From the NCBI RefSeq assembly GCF_001429785.1, contig NZ_LMJF01000016.1:145756-209755 (forward strand): a stretch of 64,000 bases of DNA, in the 5' to 3' direction. The stretch is from Lysobacter sp. Root916. Lineage in GTDB: Bacteria; Pseudomonadota; Gammaproteobacteria; Xanthomonadales; Xanthomonadaceae. The position numbers were made by a program, and so were the translations under genes. Within the stretch, counting starts at the first letter, position 1. The number at the start of each line of letters is the position of its first letter. Positions 34,862 through 45,829 of the stretch are shown here, piece by piece. Below the pieces are notes generated by a model. It was given only the letters and a program-made list of their open reading frames with translations. It made no database searches and was not told the DNA's origin.

Positions 34862-37365
34862 AGGGTCGGGTCGGGGGTGGGATCGGTCTGGCCGCGGGTC
34901 ACGGACGAGGGCGGCACGAGATAAAGATCGTCGCGATCGTAGCCGAGAATAGCACGGCGCAATACCCGCTCCGTGTTCTGTCCGGCCGAGCCTAGGCCCT
35001 TGAGTTCGAACTCGACCTGAAGCGAACTATTGAGGTCGCCGGAGCGGTCGCGCAGGTAGCGGCGGGCGACCACGCGCACCGCCAGACAGCAGCTTTCCCA
35101 CTGCAGGCCGGCGATCTGTTCCAGCGGTTTCTTGTCCAGCAACGAGTAGTAGTAGCGGCCGACCACGCTCCAGTTTTCGTTGATCGGATACAGGAACGAC
35201 AGGTCGGCCTGCTCCAGCAGATCCTTGCGGGTGACCGGGTTGCGGCGGTAGCGGTAGCCGATGTTGACGATGCCGGCGTCGCCGAACAAATAGCGCGCGC
35301 GCAGGCTGGCCAGGTCCTGGCCGCTGAACTTGGGGTTGTACTGGTAGGTGCCGTTGATGGTCCAGCGGTCGCTGGGCGAGACGCTGACGTCGGCGACCCA
35401 GGCCGACTTGCCCTGTTCGATCGGGCTTTCGCCGGGCACGGTGACCCGGCTGTCGTCGAAGTACTGGATCTGGCCGATGCTGGCCGACAGCCGCTCGCGA
35501 CCGTCGTCCTCGCTGATCAGGCGCGTGGTCAGGGCCACGGTGAGCTGGTTGGCGTCGGTCTGGCGGTCGGCGCCGCTGTAGCGGTTTTCGCGGAACAGCT
35601 GGCCCCAGCTGAAGGTCATGGGGTCGGTGTCGAAGATCGGCAGGCCGTCCTGGTTGCGATAGGGCGCGCGCAGGTAGAACAGGCGCGGCTCCAGCGTATG
35701 CAGGTAGCGGTCGCCGCGGATTTCGGTGTCGCGGTCGAAGTACAGGCCGGCGTCGACCGAGGTGATCGGCAGGCTGCGGTTGGGCGACTTGTCGTAGAAA
35801 CGCGCGTCCATGTCCGGCGTGTAGGCAATGCCCTGCTGCTGGGCATAGGCGCGCGCGTTGGTGGTCGCCAGTTCGCGCGCCTTGGCCGCTTCCAGCTCGT
35901 AGGCGGTGTAGCGGAAGGCCAGCTTGGGCCGGATGAACCAGCTCGCGCCTTCCAGCGGCAAGGAGATGTAGGGCTTGACGTCGAAACGGCTGCCGCCGGG
36001 CAGGGCCACGTCGCGCGAGACCCGCTTACCGTCGGCCTGGGCGTAGCGCACGATTTCGTCGGTGTGCTGGAAGCGCACCAGCTCGGAGTCGACGCCGGCC
36101 TCGAACCAGCGGCCGAACGGCTGCGCCCAGCGGAAGTAGGCGCGCGGCAGGCGGTCGTAGGGCAGGCTGCGTTCGGTCAGGGTGTAGTCGGCGAGCTGGT
36201 AGTGGTCGGCCATGACGCCGGCTTCCCAGTGGCGGCCGCGGCCGTACAGGCCGATATCGCTGCGGATCGAGTACGCGGACACGCCGTACAGGCTGTTGCT
36301 GAAGTCCTGCAGGTAGTACTTGTCGCTGACCCAGGCCAGGTTGGTCGAGGCGTACCAGTTGCCGTCCAGGCTGTGGCTGGCCTTGAGCGCGAACTGGCCG
36401 CGGTTGTCGTCGGGCAGTTCCTCGGGGCGCAGCGCCAGGTCGGCGTAATCGGTATAGCGCGACGGCCGGTCGCCCGGCAGCTTGTCGCTGGGCATGAAGT
36501 TGGCGTAGACCTCGCCCTTGCCGTCCGGGTACAGCCAGCGGAACTCGCCGCCGAGCACGCCGCCGCGCTTGGCCATGATGCGCGGGTACAAGGTGGCGTC
36601 GTAGTTCGGCGCCAGGTTGAGGTAGATCGGCTGCTTGTAGTCGAAGCCGTTCTTGCCCGACAGCGAGATCGCCGGATACAGCAGGCCGGTCTGGCGGCGC
36701 TCGTCGATCGGGAACTTGAACCAGGGCACGTACAGCACCGGCACCTTGCCGATGCGCAGGGTCGCGTTGTGGGCGACGCCGAAGCCGTCCTCGGTGTCCA
36801 GGTCGATCTGGCGCGAACGCAGTTCCCACACGCGCTGGTTGGGCGGGCAGGTCGAATAGGTCGAGCCGACCAGCTTGCCCTTGGCGCCGGTGAGGTCGAT
36901 GCGCTCGGCGCCGCCGTTGCCGCGGCGCTGGGTCAGCTGGTACTGCACGTCCTCGATGCGGTGGGTGTCGGCGTTCTGGTCGCCGGACGCGCGCTGCGCG
37001 GTCATGCGCATGCCGTTGTCCTGGTAGCGCACGTTGCCGTCGGCGGTGTATTTGCCGGTGTTCTCGTTGTAGGACAGCTTGTCGGTGCCGATGAACTGGT
37101 CGCCGCGGCTGAGCTTGACGTTGTCCTGGACGACGATGTTCTCGTCGTCGCCGGCGCGTTCGAGCACGCCGCCGTCGATATCGGTGGGGGTGCTGGTGCG
37201 TTGCTCGGCGGTGCCGACCGGGGTGGGCGCGTCGGTGAACGCGGGCACCACATCCTGGATCGGGCACAGGCCCCAGTTCTCCTCGTCGTCGCCGGAGGCG
37301 GCCTGGGCAGGCAGCGCGAGGGCGATGCACAGCGACAAGGGAAGCAGGCGTAGGGGTTTGTGCAC
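34858..37365 (-). CDS. lptD: LPS-assembly protein LptD
   Basis: An outer-membrane protein of 835 residues that, with LptE, inserts lipopolysaccharide into the outer leaflet. After a signal peptide (ending AQAA) comes the periplasmic OstA/LptA-like domain (NENTGKYTADGNVRYQDNG) and a large C-terminal beta-barrel. The cysteines that form the inter-domain disulfides of the family are present: Cys34 (WGLCPIQ), one in STCPPNQR and an adjacent pair in WESCCLAVR. The GTG at 37365 was chosen because it gives a normal signal peptide (HKPLRLLPLSLCIALALPAQ) with GGATGG upstream; a TTG 60 bp earlier would add a Cys-rich extension. It is the first gene of the block that runs to apaH. Confidence 0.95.
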   Translation of the reverse strand: MHKPLRLLPLSLCIALALPAQAASGDDEENWGLCPIQDVVPAFTDAPTPVGTAEQRTSTPTDIDGGVLERAGDDENIVVQDNVKLSRGDQFIGTDKLSYNENTGKYTADGNVRYQDNGMRMTAQRASGDQNADTHRIEDVQYQLTQRRGNGGAERIDLTGAKGKLVGSTYSTCPPNQRVWELRSRQIDLDTEDGFGVAHNATLRIGKVPVLYVPWFKFPIDERRQTGLLYPAISLSGKNGFDYKQPIYLNLAPNYDATLYPRIMAKRGGVLGGEFRWLYPDGKGEVYANFMPSDKLPGDRPSRYTDYADLALRPEELPDDNRGQFALKASHSLDGNWYASTNLAWVSDKYYLQDFSNSLYGVSAYSIRSDIGLYGRGRHWEAGVMADHYQLADYTLTERSLPYDRLPRAYFRWAQPFGRWFEAGVDSELVRFQHTDEIVRYAQADGKRVSRDVALPGGSRFDVKPYISLPLEGASWFIRPKLAFRYTAYELEAAKARELATTNARAYAQQQGIAYTPDMDARFYDKSPNRSLPITSVDAGLYFDRDTEIRGDRYLHTLEPRLFYLRAPYRNQDGLPIFDTDPMTFSWGQLFRENRYSGADRQTDANQLTVALTTRLISEDDGRERLSASIGQIQYFDDSRVTVPGESPIEQGKSAWVADVSVSPSDRWTINGTYQYNPKFSGQDLASLRARYLFGDAGIVNIGYRYRRNPVTRKDLLEQADLSFLYPINENWSVVGRYYYSLLDKKPLEQIAGLQWESCCLAVRVVARRYLRDRSGDLNSSLQVEFELKGLGSAGQNTERVLRRAILGYDRDDLYLVPPSSVTRGQTDPTPDPTL

Positions 37366-37613
37366 GCGGCCATCCGGCGAACAGAAATCGGCCGTTAGCT
37401 TGCCGCATCCCTTGCAGGGGGGCAACGCGAAACGCGGGCCGCGGGCCCGCGTCGTTCATTTTGCGAGCGCGGACGGCCGCCGCGGGGCCCGCGCGGGCGC
37501 CCTGCGGGGGGGCGCGGGCGGACGCGGCCCCAACGCCGGATACAGCGCCGCCCGGCCGTGATGCGGCCGGGCGGCGGATGCGGCATGGCACGCGGACTGC
37601 GCCGCGCCCGGGC

Positions 37614-39578
<1,965 letters not shown>

Positions 39579-39708
39579 GGAACGGTCCTTGTAGGCAGTC
39601 GCGGAAACGGTGGCGCGGCCACGGACCGGGTCCGTCGCCGCGAGGGAAGGCGATTGCGAATATAGGCCGGCCGGCGCCGCCGCGGTTAGCCCGGGCCGGC
39701 GGTTGCGA

Positions 39709-40629
39709 TCAGCGCGCAGGCGCCAGCAGCGCGCCCACGTGGGCCACCGCGCATTCGCGCAGGGCGGCCAGGTCGTAACCGCCTTCGAGCATGGAGACCA
39801 CGCGTCCCAGCGCGTGCTTATCGGCGATCGCGACCAGTTCGGCGGTGATCCACCGGTAGTCGTCGCCGTCCAGCTCCAACTGCGCGAGCGGGTCGCGCCG
39901 GTGGGCGTCGAAGCCGGCCGAGATCAGGACCAACTGCGGCCGGAACGCGTCGATCGCCGGCAGCAGGCGTTCGCGCCAGACCTTGCGAAACGTCTCGCTG
40001 CCGGCGCCGGGCGGCAGCGGCGCGTTGATGATGTTGCCGATCCCGCGCTCGTCGGCGTAGCCGGTGTCGGGGTAGAGCGGCATCTGGTGCGAGCTCACGT
40101 ACAGCACGCGCGGATCGGTGTCGAAGATCGCCTGGGTGCCGTTGCCGTGGTGGACGTCGAAGTCGATCACCGCCACCCGCGCCAGGCCGTGCTTGTCGCA
40201 GGCATGGGCGGCGGCGACGGCGATGTTGTTGAACAGGCAGAAGCCCATCGCGGCCGAGCCGGTGGCGTGGTGGCCGGGCGGGCGCACCGCGCAGAACACG
40301 CGCGTCTCCTCGCCCTTGAGCACCGCGTCGACCGCGGCCACGCCGGCGCCGGCCGCGCGCAGGGCGGCTTCGGCCGAGCCCGGCGCGAGCACGGTGTCGG
40401 GATCCAGTTGCATCGGCCCGTCCAGCGGCGTGTCCAGCACCAGCGCCAGCAGGGCGTCGTCGTGCGCGCGCAGCAACTGGCCGCGGCTGGCGCTGGGCGC
40501 CTCGCGCCAATCCAGCCCGTCGAAGGATTCGCGCAGGGCCTCGGTGACCGCGACCAGACGCAGCGGCCGCTCGGCATGACCCGGACCCGGGTCGTGGCGC
40601 GTGCAGGCCGGATGCGTGTAGACGCGCAT
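39709..40629 (-). CDS. Histone deacetylase-family amidohydrolase
   Basis: A 306-residue class II-type histone-deacetylase-like protein. Zn site and catalytic motifs are intact: RPPGHHATGSAAMGFCLFNN (His pair and Gly-Phe pocket), VIDFDVHHGNGTQAIF (Asp and His ligands), then FDAHRRDPLAQL (Asp ligand) and the LEGGYDLAAL tail. Bacterial members hydrolyse acetylated polyamines or acetyl-lysine; acetylpolyamine amidohydrolase activity is the likeliest here. The ATG at 40629 is preferred over an upstream one because family proteins begin at RVYTHPAC. It abuts the cobalamin gene (2-bp gap). Confidence 0.93.
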   Translation of the reverse strand: MRVYTHPACTRHDPGPGHAERPLRLVAVTEALRESFDGLDWREAPSASRGQLLRAHDDALLALVLDTPLDGPMQLDPDTVLAPGSAEAALRAAGAGVAAVDAVLKGEETRVFCAVRPPGHHATGSAAMGFCLFNNIAVAAAHACDKHGLARVAVIDFDVHHGNGTQAIFDTDPRVLYVSSHQMPLYPDTGYADERGIGNIINAPLPPGAGSETFRKVWRERLLPAIDAFRPQLVLISAGFDAHRRDPLAQLELDGDDYRWITAELVAIADKHALGRVVSMLEGGYDLAALRECAVAHVGALLAPAR

Positions 40630-40631
40630 CG

Positions 40632-41186
40632 CTAGCCCTTGCGGCGCTCGTGGTTCCACAGCACCTCGCCGTGGCCGCTGGAACGCGCCAGCACGCGGGC
40701 CAGCACGAACAACAGGTCGGAGAGGCGGTTGAGATAACGCACGGCCTCGGGGCGCACGTCTTCCAGGCGCGACAGCGCCACCGTCTCGCGCTCGGCGCGG
40801 CGGACCACGGTGCGCGCGATGTGGCAGCGCGCCGCGGCTTCGCCGCCGCCGGGCAGGATGAAGTCCTTCAGCGGCGGCAGGTCTTCGTTATGCGCGTCCA
40901 GCCACTGCTCGAGGCGATCGATGTCGGCATCGAAGATCGCGGCGTGGCCGGGGATGCACAGCTCGCCGCCGAGGTCGAACATCTGGTGCTGGATCGCGAC
41001 CAACTGGCCGCGGATCGCGTCTGGCAGCTCGCTGGCCAGGACCAGGCCGATCGTCGAGTTGGCCTCGTCGACCGTGCCGTAGGCGCCGACCCGCGCCGAA
41101 TCCTTGGCCACGCGGCTGCCGTCGCCCAGGCCGGTGCTGCCGTCGTCGCCGGTGCGGGTGTAGATCTTGGAGAGACGGTTGCCCAT
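40632..41186 (-). CDS. Cob(I)alamin adenosyltransferase, PduO type
   Basis: A 184-residue five-helix-bundle ATP:cob(I)alamin adenosyltransferase that makes adenosylcobalamin from imported corrinoid. Signatures: KIYTRTGDDGSTGLGDGSRV for ATP binding near the start, VGAYGTVDEANSTIGL, and RCHIARTVVRRAER with ELVRxxE-type basic residues in the active site. No de novo corrin-ring genes are seen here, so the cell probably salvages B12. The upstream neighbour encodes a BtuM-like transporter with a 13-bp gap; together they look like an uptake-and-activation pair. Confidence 0.94.
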   Translation of the reverse strand: MGNRLSKIYTRTGDDGSTGLGDGSRVAKDSARVGAYGTVDEANSTIGLVLASELPDAIRGQLVAIQHQMFDLGGELCIPGHAAIFDADIDRLEQWLDAHNEDLPPLKDFILPGGGEAAARCHIARTVVRRAERETVALSRLEDVRPEAVRYLNRLSDLLFVLARVLARSSGHGEVLWNHERRKG

Positions 41187-41199
41187 CGCCCGACGCGGA

Positions 41200-41787
41200 T
41201 CAGCGCGGCTTGGCGACGTCGGCGTTGGCCGTCGTCGGCTTGACCGCTGCGACGACGATCGCGTGCGCCACCGCAGCGATGCCGACGTAGGTGGCGGCGG
41301 TCTGCATGTAGGGCAGCAGCCACTGGACGTAGTTCGCGGCCCAGCCGGCGACGGTCTTCTCGGCCACCGAGGCCGACAGCCAGTAGAAGCTGCCCTGGCT
41401 GAGCAACTGGCAGACCAGGGTCGAGGCGACCAGCGCCACCGCGGTCAGCGCCAGGGTGCGCCAGCTGCGCGAGTAGTTGCGGGCAACGAACAGGCCGCCG
41501 GCCCACATCGCGAAGTAGGCCGGCACCAGGAACCAGTACGCGGCCGACACGCAGTAGTGCTGCCAGAAGCTCTGGCCCTGGCCGGTGATGACCGCGTAGT
41601 CCACCGCCACCGCCAGTGCCATCAGAGCCGGGAACGCCCAGCGCGTCCACTGGCGCAGGTAGAAGCCGCCGATGAAGAACACCGCCCAGGAGGCGTCCGG
41701 GATCGGCGCCCAGTGATTGACGCGCGTGGCGACCATCAACAAGGCCAGCAGGGCGAGGATCAGACTGCGTTGGGTGGTGGGCTTCAT
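41200..41787 (-). CDS. btuM: Probable BtuM-like cobalamin transporter
   Basis: A 195-residue membrane protein with about six helices. The N-terminal part (VNHWAPIPDASWAVFFIGGF) and the next helices resemble the DUF6580/BtuM family, a set of small solitary ECF-type transporters that import vitamin B12. A Cys at residue 79 (HYCVSAAYW) is at the place of the conserved cobalt-coordinating Cys (Cys80 in Thiobacillus denitrificans BtuM, from memory). The gene directly precedes the cob(I)alamin adenosyltransferase gene, which supports the role. The ATG at 41787 is the only good start before helix 1. A hairpin GGACTGGCGCGCCAATCC lies in the leader (41807-41824). A B12 riboswitch was not recognised. 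The assignment is inference. Confidence 0.7.
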   Translation of the reverse strand: MKPTTQRSLILALLALLMVATRVNHWAPIPDASWAVFFIGGFYLRQWTRWAFPALMALAVAVDYAVITGQGQSFWQHYCVSAAYWFLVPAYFAMWAGGLFVARNYSRSWRTLALTAVALVASTLVCQLLSQGSFYWLSASVAEKTVAGWAANYVQWLLPYMQTAATYVGIAAVAHAIVVAAVKPTTANADVAKPR

Positions 41788-41962
41788 GGCTAAGGCTCCC
41801 GACGCCGGACTGGCGCGCCAATCCCGCCATTCTAAGGAACCTGCGGCGAAAGTGCCGTATCCGGCCGCTAAGTGCTTGATCGGAGGATGTCGGCGGGGCG
41901 CGAAAGCGCGAATGCGCGCGACGGCCACGGATTCGTCGCGGGCGCGGTCGTATCATGAACGC

Positions 41963-43222
41963 ATGAATCAAGACGCCCACGCGCCCTCCGATCCGGCGCA
42001 GACCCTCCACGATGTGCTGATCGTCGGCGGCGGCCTGGTCGGCGCTAGCCTGGCGATCGCCCTGGACCGCAGCGGCCTGCGCGTCGGCCTGATCGAGGCC
42101 GCGCCGCCCGGCGCGCTGCCGGCGGTGTTCGACGAGCGCAACCTCAGCTTCGCCGAGGCCACCGTCAACGCCCTGGGCGCGCTGGGCGTGCTGCAGAAGC
42201 TGCGCACGCCCAGCGGCGCGATCCGTCGCATCCACATCAGCCGGCGCGGCGATTTCGGCCGCAGCCTGCTCGACGCGCACCGCTACGGCCGCGAGGAATT
42301 CGGCCGGGTGGTGACCGCGCGCGACTTCGGCGAGGCCCTGGAAGCGCGCCTGGCCGAGTTGCCGCGGCTGCTGCGCTACCGTCCGGTGCGCTTCGTGGGC
42401 TTGGCCGAGGACGACGGCAGCATCCGCGCGGTGCGGGTCGCCGACGGCGCCGGCGAGCGCGTGCTGCGCGCGCGCCTGCTGGTCGCCGCCGATGGCACCC
42501 GCAGCGGCGTGCGCGAGGCGCTGGGGATAGGCGTGGACGAACACGACTACGAGCAGACCCTGTTCGTGACCCGGTTGCGCGCCGAGCGCGCCCCCGACGG
42601 CACCGCCTACGAACGCCTGGGCGAAGGCGGGCCGACCGCGCTGCTGCCGCGCGGCGACGGCCACTACGGCCTGGTCCACGGCGTGCGGCGCGAGCAGGCC
42701 GATGCGGTCGCGGGCCTGGACGAAGCCGGCTTCCTGGCCCAGGCCCAGGACGCGTTCGGCTGGCGGGTCGGCCGCTTCCTCGCCTGCGGCGCACGCAACG
42801 CCTATCCGGCGATCCGCGTGCTCGCCCAGCGCCGGGTCGGCGCGCGCGCGCTGCTGATCGGCAACGCCGCCCAGACCATCCACCCGATCGGCGCGCAAGG
42901 CTTCAACCTGGGCCTGCGCGACGCGCTGACCCTGGCCGAACTGATCGAAGCGGCGCGCGCCGCGGCGGGCGAGCCCGACTGCGGCGCACCGGCCCTGCTG
43001 GACGCCTACGAGCGCCGCCGCCAGGAGGACCGCGAACGCACCATCGCCTTCTCCGACGGACTGGCCCGGGTCACCGCCAACGCATCGCCGCTGCTGCGGC
43101 CGCTGCGCAGCCTGGGCCTGTTCGCGGCCGACCGTCTGCCGTCGGTGCAGGCCTATCTGGTCGGCGGCGCGATGGGCTATCGCGGCGATGTGCCCGCGCT
43201 GTGCCGCGGAGCGCAGGCATGA
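41963..43222 (+). CDS. ubiH: 2-octaprenyl-6-methoxyphenol hydroxylase UbiH
   Basis: A 419-residue FAD-dependent aromatic hydroxylase of aerobic ubiquinone synthesis. Motifs: GGGLVGASLAIALDRSGL (dinucleotide binding), LLVAADGTRSGVREALG (DG motif), and LLIGNAAQTIHPIGAQGFNL, where the GNAAQ variant of the FAD-ribityl motif is typical of UbiH. The ATG at 41963 follows a region with several out-of-frame ATGs. Divergent from the btuM gene, and its stop overlaps the next hydroxylase gene (ATGA). Confidence 0.93.
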   Translation: MNQDAHAPSDPAQTLHDVLIVGGGLVGASLAIALDRSGLRVGLIEAAPPGALPAVFDERNLSFAEATVNALGALGVLQKLRTPSGAIRRIHISRRGDFGRSLLDAHRYGREEFGRVVTARDFGEALEARLAELPRLLRYRPVRFVGLAEDDGSIRAVRVADGAGERVLRARLLVAADGTRSGVREALGIGVDEHDYEQTLFVTRLRAERAPDGTAYERLGEGGPTALLPRGDGHYGLVHGVRREQADAVAGLDEAGFLAQAQDAFGWRVGRFLACGARNAYPAIRVLAQRRVGARALLIGNAAQTIHPIGAQGFNLGLRDALTLAELIEAARAAAGEPDCGAPALLDAYERRRQEDRERTIAFSDGLARVTANASPLLRPLRSLGLFAADRLPSVQAYLVGGAMGYRGDVPALCRGAQA

Positions 43223-44412
43223 GCCGGCGCGGTCCGCTGGACGTGATCGTGGTCGGCGCCGGCGTGGTCGGCGCGGCCGCCGCGCTGGCGTTCGCGCGCG
43301 ACGGTCTGGAGGTGGCCCTGGTCGAAAGCCGCGAGCCGCCGCGCTGGCGCGAGGACGCGCCCGATCTGCGCGTGTACGCGTTCGCGCCCGACAACGCGGC
43401 TCTGCTCGACGATCTCGGCGTGTGGCGCGGCGTGCTCGACGCGCGCGCGCAGCCGTATCGCGCGATGCGGGTCTGGGATGCGGCCGGCGGCGGCGAGCTC
43501 GGCTTCGAGGCCGACGCCTTCGGCCGGCGCGAACTGGGTTGGATCGTCGAACACGGCTTGTTGGTCGATCGCCTGTGGGCGGCCCTGCCGGCCGCCGGCG
43601 TGCGCCTGCATTGCCCCGAACAAGTCGTCGGCCTGGAACAGACGCCCGAGGGCGATAGCGCCGAACTGCTGCTGGCCAGCGGCAACCGCCTGCGCGCGCG
43701 TCTGGTGCTGGGCGCCGATGGCGCCGAATCGCAGCTGCGCGGCCTGGCCGGTATCGAGGCGCCGGCGCACGACTACGGCCAGCGCGGCCTGGTAGCCTTC
43801 GTCGATCACGAGCTGCCGCATCAGGCGACCTGCTGGCAGCGTTTCCTGCCGACCGGGCCGCTCGCGTTCCTGCCTTACGCCGGGCACGACGGGCGCCGCA
43901 GCTCGATCGTCTGGACCCTGCCCGATGCCGAGGCCGAGCGCCTGCTCCACATCGATGAAGCCGATTTCCTGCGCGAGCTTGGCCATGCCTTCGGCGGTCG
44001 CCTGGGCGCGATCGCGGGCGTGTCCAAGCGGGTCGCGTTTCCCTTGCGTCGACAGCTCGCGCAGAAATACGTGAGCGGCCGCGTCGCGATCGCCGGCGAC
44101 GCCGCGCACGTGGTGCATCCGCTGGCCGGGCAGGGCGTGAACCTGGGCCTGCGCGACATCGCCGCGCTGCGCGGCGTGCTAGCGGGCGCGCAACGTCGCG
44201 GTGCCGATCCCGGCGGCGCCACTCGCCTGCAGCGCTGGGAGCGCGAACGCCGCAGCGAGAACGCCTTGGCCGCCTACGGCTTCGACGGCCTCAATCGTCT
44301 GTTCTCCAACGACGCGGTCGCCGCGACCTTGTTGCGCGGCCCGCTGCTGGGCCTGGCCGGCAAGCTGCCGCCGGTCACCCACGCATTCTGGCGCCGCGCG
44401 GCGGGCGTGTGA
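43219..44412 (+). CDS. UbiF/UbiI-like FAD-dependent hydroxylase
   Basis: A 397-residue paralogue of the upstream UbiH, also a flavin-dependent monooxygenase. It has VVGAGVVGAAAALAFARDGL for FAD/NAD binding, LVLGADGAESQLRGLAG (DG motif) and IAGDAAHVVHPLAGQGVNLG. The GDAAHVVHPLAGQG form suits UbiF or UbiI, which hydroxylate C-6 or C-5 of the ubiquinone ring. Which position this enzyme uses cannot be told from sequence alone. It overlaps ubiH by four bases and so is probably coupled to it; other ubi genes are not in the window. Confidence 0.88.
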   Translation: MSRRGPLDVIVVGAGVVGAAAALAFARDGLEVALVESREPPRWREDAPDLRVYAFAPDNAALLDDLGVWRGVLDARAQPYRAMRVWDAAGGGELGFEADAFGRRELGWIVEHGLLVDRLWAALPAAGVRLHCPEQVVGLEQTPEGDSAELLLASGNRLRARLVLGADGAESQLRGLAGIEAPAHDYGQRGLVAFVDHELPHQATCWQRFLPTGPLAFLPYAGHDGRRSSIVWTLPDAEAERLLHIDEADFLRELGHAFGGRLGAIAGVSKRVAFPLRRQLAQKYVSGRVAIAGDAAHVVHPLAGQGVNLGLRDIAALRGVLAGAQRRGADPGGATRLQRWERERRSENALAAYGFDGLNRLFSNDAVAATLLRGPLLGLAGKLPPVTHAFWRRAAGV

Positions 44413-44428
44413 GTACGCGCGCAGCGCC

Positions 44429-45739
44429 TCAGCCCACGTAGGACGGCGGCCGTCTGAGCAACAGGTACAGCGCCACCACCACGCCGATCGCGGCCACCGC
44501 CATCACGTAGTAGGCCGGCGCCATGCCGCCCAACCCGCGCATCCACGGCGAGGCCAACAGCGGCGGCGTGCTGGCGCCGAACACCGCATAGGCGACGTTG
44601 TAGGAAAACGACAGTCCCGAGAATCGCACCGGCGCCGGGAACGCGGCCACCATCACCGCCGGGATCACCCCGACCACGCCGACGAAGGTGCCGGCCAGCG
44701 CGTACATCAGCAGGAAATGCTGGGCGCCGTGGTTGAGGTCGTAGTAGAGCGCGTAGCTGCTCAGCAGCACGCCCAGCGCGCCGATCAGCAGGGCGCGCGC
44801 GCGCCCGATCTTGTCCGCGAGCAGGCCCGCGCCGACCGCGCTCAGGGTCAGGCAGAACGCGGCCAGGCTGTTGCCGAGGAAGGCCTGTGCAGGCGCGATG
44901 CCGAAGCGCTGCTGCACGATGGTCGGGGTCATCAGGATGATCACCACGATCGCGGCGGTCAGCAGCCAGGTCACCAGCATCGACAAGGCCACGCCGCCCG
45001 CGTGCTCGCGCAGCACCCGTTTCAAGGGCAGTTCCTGCACCAACTGGCGGCTCTCGCGCATGGCCGTGAACACAGGCGTCTCGCTGAGCCAGCGCCGCAG
45101 GTAGACGGCGAAGAAACCGAACACGCCGCCGATCAGGAACGGCAGGCGCCAGGCCCAGTCCAGCACTTGCGCCGGCGCGAACCAGGTGTTGACCGCGGCC
45201 GAGATCAGCGAGCCGATCAGGATGCCGGCGGTGAGCCCGGCCGAGAGGCTGGCGCAGGCGAAGCCGACCCGGTTCGGCGGCACGTGCTCGGCCACGAAAG
45301 TCCAGGCGCCGGGCACTTCGCCGCCGATCGCGATGCCCTGGACGATGCGCAGCGCCAGCAGCAACAGCGGCGCGGCGATGCCGATTTGCGCGTACACCGG
45401 CAGCAGGCCGATGCCCAGGGTCGGCAGCGCCATCAGGAACACGCTGAGGGTGAACATGCGCTTGCGCCCGGAGCGGTCGCCGAAGTGGGCCATGACGATG
45501 CCGCCGATCGGTCGCACCAGATAACCGGCGGCGAAGATGCCGTAGACCTGCAGGGTCGACAGCCAGCCCGGCATGTCGGGCGGGAAGAACAGCTGGCGCA
45601 GGCTCTCGGTCAGGAAGACGAAGATGACGAAATCGTAGAACTCCAGCGCGCCGCCCAGTGCGGCCAGCGACAGCGTGCGCAGGTCCTTGCGATCCAGGGC
45701 GCGTGCGGCGGGCGCGGGGGGCGCGGGGAGATCGGTCAT
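44429..45739 (-). CDS. MFS transporter, metabolite:H+ symporter type
   Basis: A 436-residue major-facilitator protein with twelve helices of the MHS (ProP/KgtP/ShiA) class. Signatures: GGALEFYDFVIFVFL in helix 1, YLVRPIGGIVMAHFGDRSGR at loop 2-3 with the MFS GRxGRK motif, and QGIAIGGEVPGAWTFVAEH. Such symporters take up small organic acids or osmolytes; the substrate is not predictable. The ATG at 45739 fits the family N-terminus. It converges on the Ubi operon and shares no operon with neighbours. Confidence 0.9.
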   Translation of the reverse strand: MTDLPAPPAPAARALDRKDLRTLSLAALGGALEFYDFVIFVFLTESLRQLFFPPDMPGWLSTLQVYGIFAAGYLVRPIGGIVMAHFGDRSGRKRMFTLSVFLMALPTLGIGLLPVYAQIGIAAPLLLLALRIVQGIAIGGEVPGAWTFVAEHVPPNRVGFACASLSAGLTAGILIGSLISAAVNTWFAPAQVLDWAWRLPFLIGGVFGFFAVYLRRWLSETPVFTAMRESRQLVQELPLKRVLREHAGGVALSMLVTWLLTAAIVVIILMTPTIVQQRFGIAPAQAFLGNSLAAFCLTLSAVGAGLLADKIGRARALLIGALGVLLSSYALYYDLNHGAQHFLLMYALAGTFVGVVGVIPAVMVAAFPAPVRFSGLSFSYNVAYAVFGASTPPLLASPWMRGLGGMAPAYYVMAVAAIGVVVALYLLLRRPPSYVG

Positions 45740-45829
45740 CGGGCGTGGGCGGCGGCGGACGGAACCGGCAATGTACGGCAAAGCCCGCGCGCCGCGTGCG
45801 CCCGGGTTTGCGTTTCGCGACGTGCGCGC

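Noticed and set aside
35698-37353. 551-codon plus-strand frame opposite lptD
   Set aside because: Val/Gly/Arg-rich shadow of the lptD codon bias.
41788-41962. Cobalamin riboswitch upstream of the BtuM-like gene
   Set aside because: I looked for a B12-box-like conserved core on the minus strand and saw none. Only a simple hairpin (41807-41824) is present.
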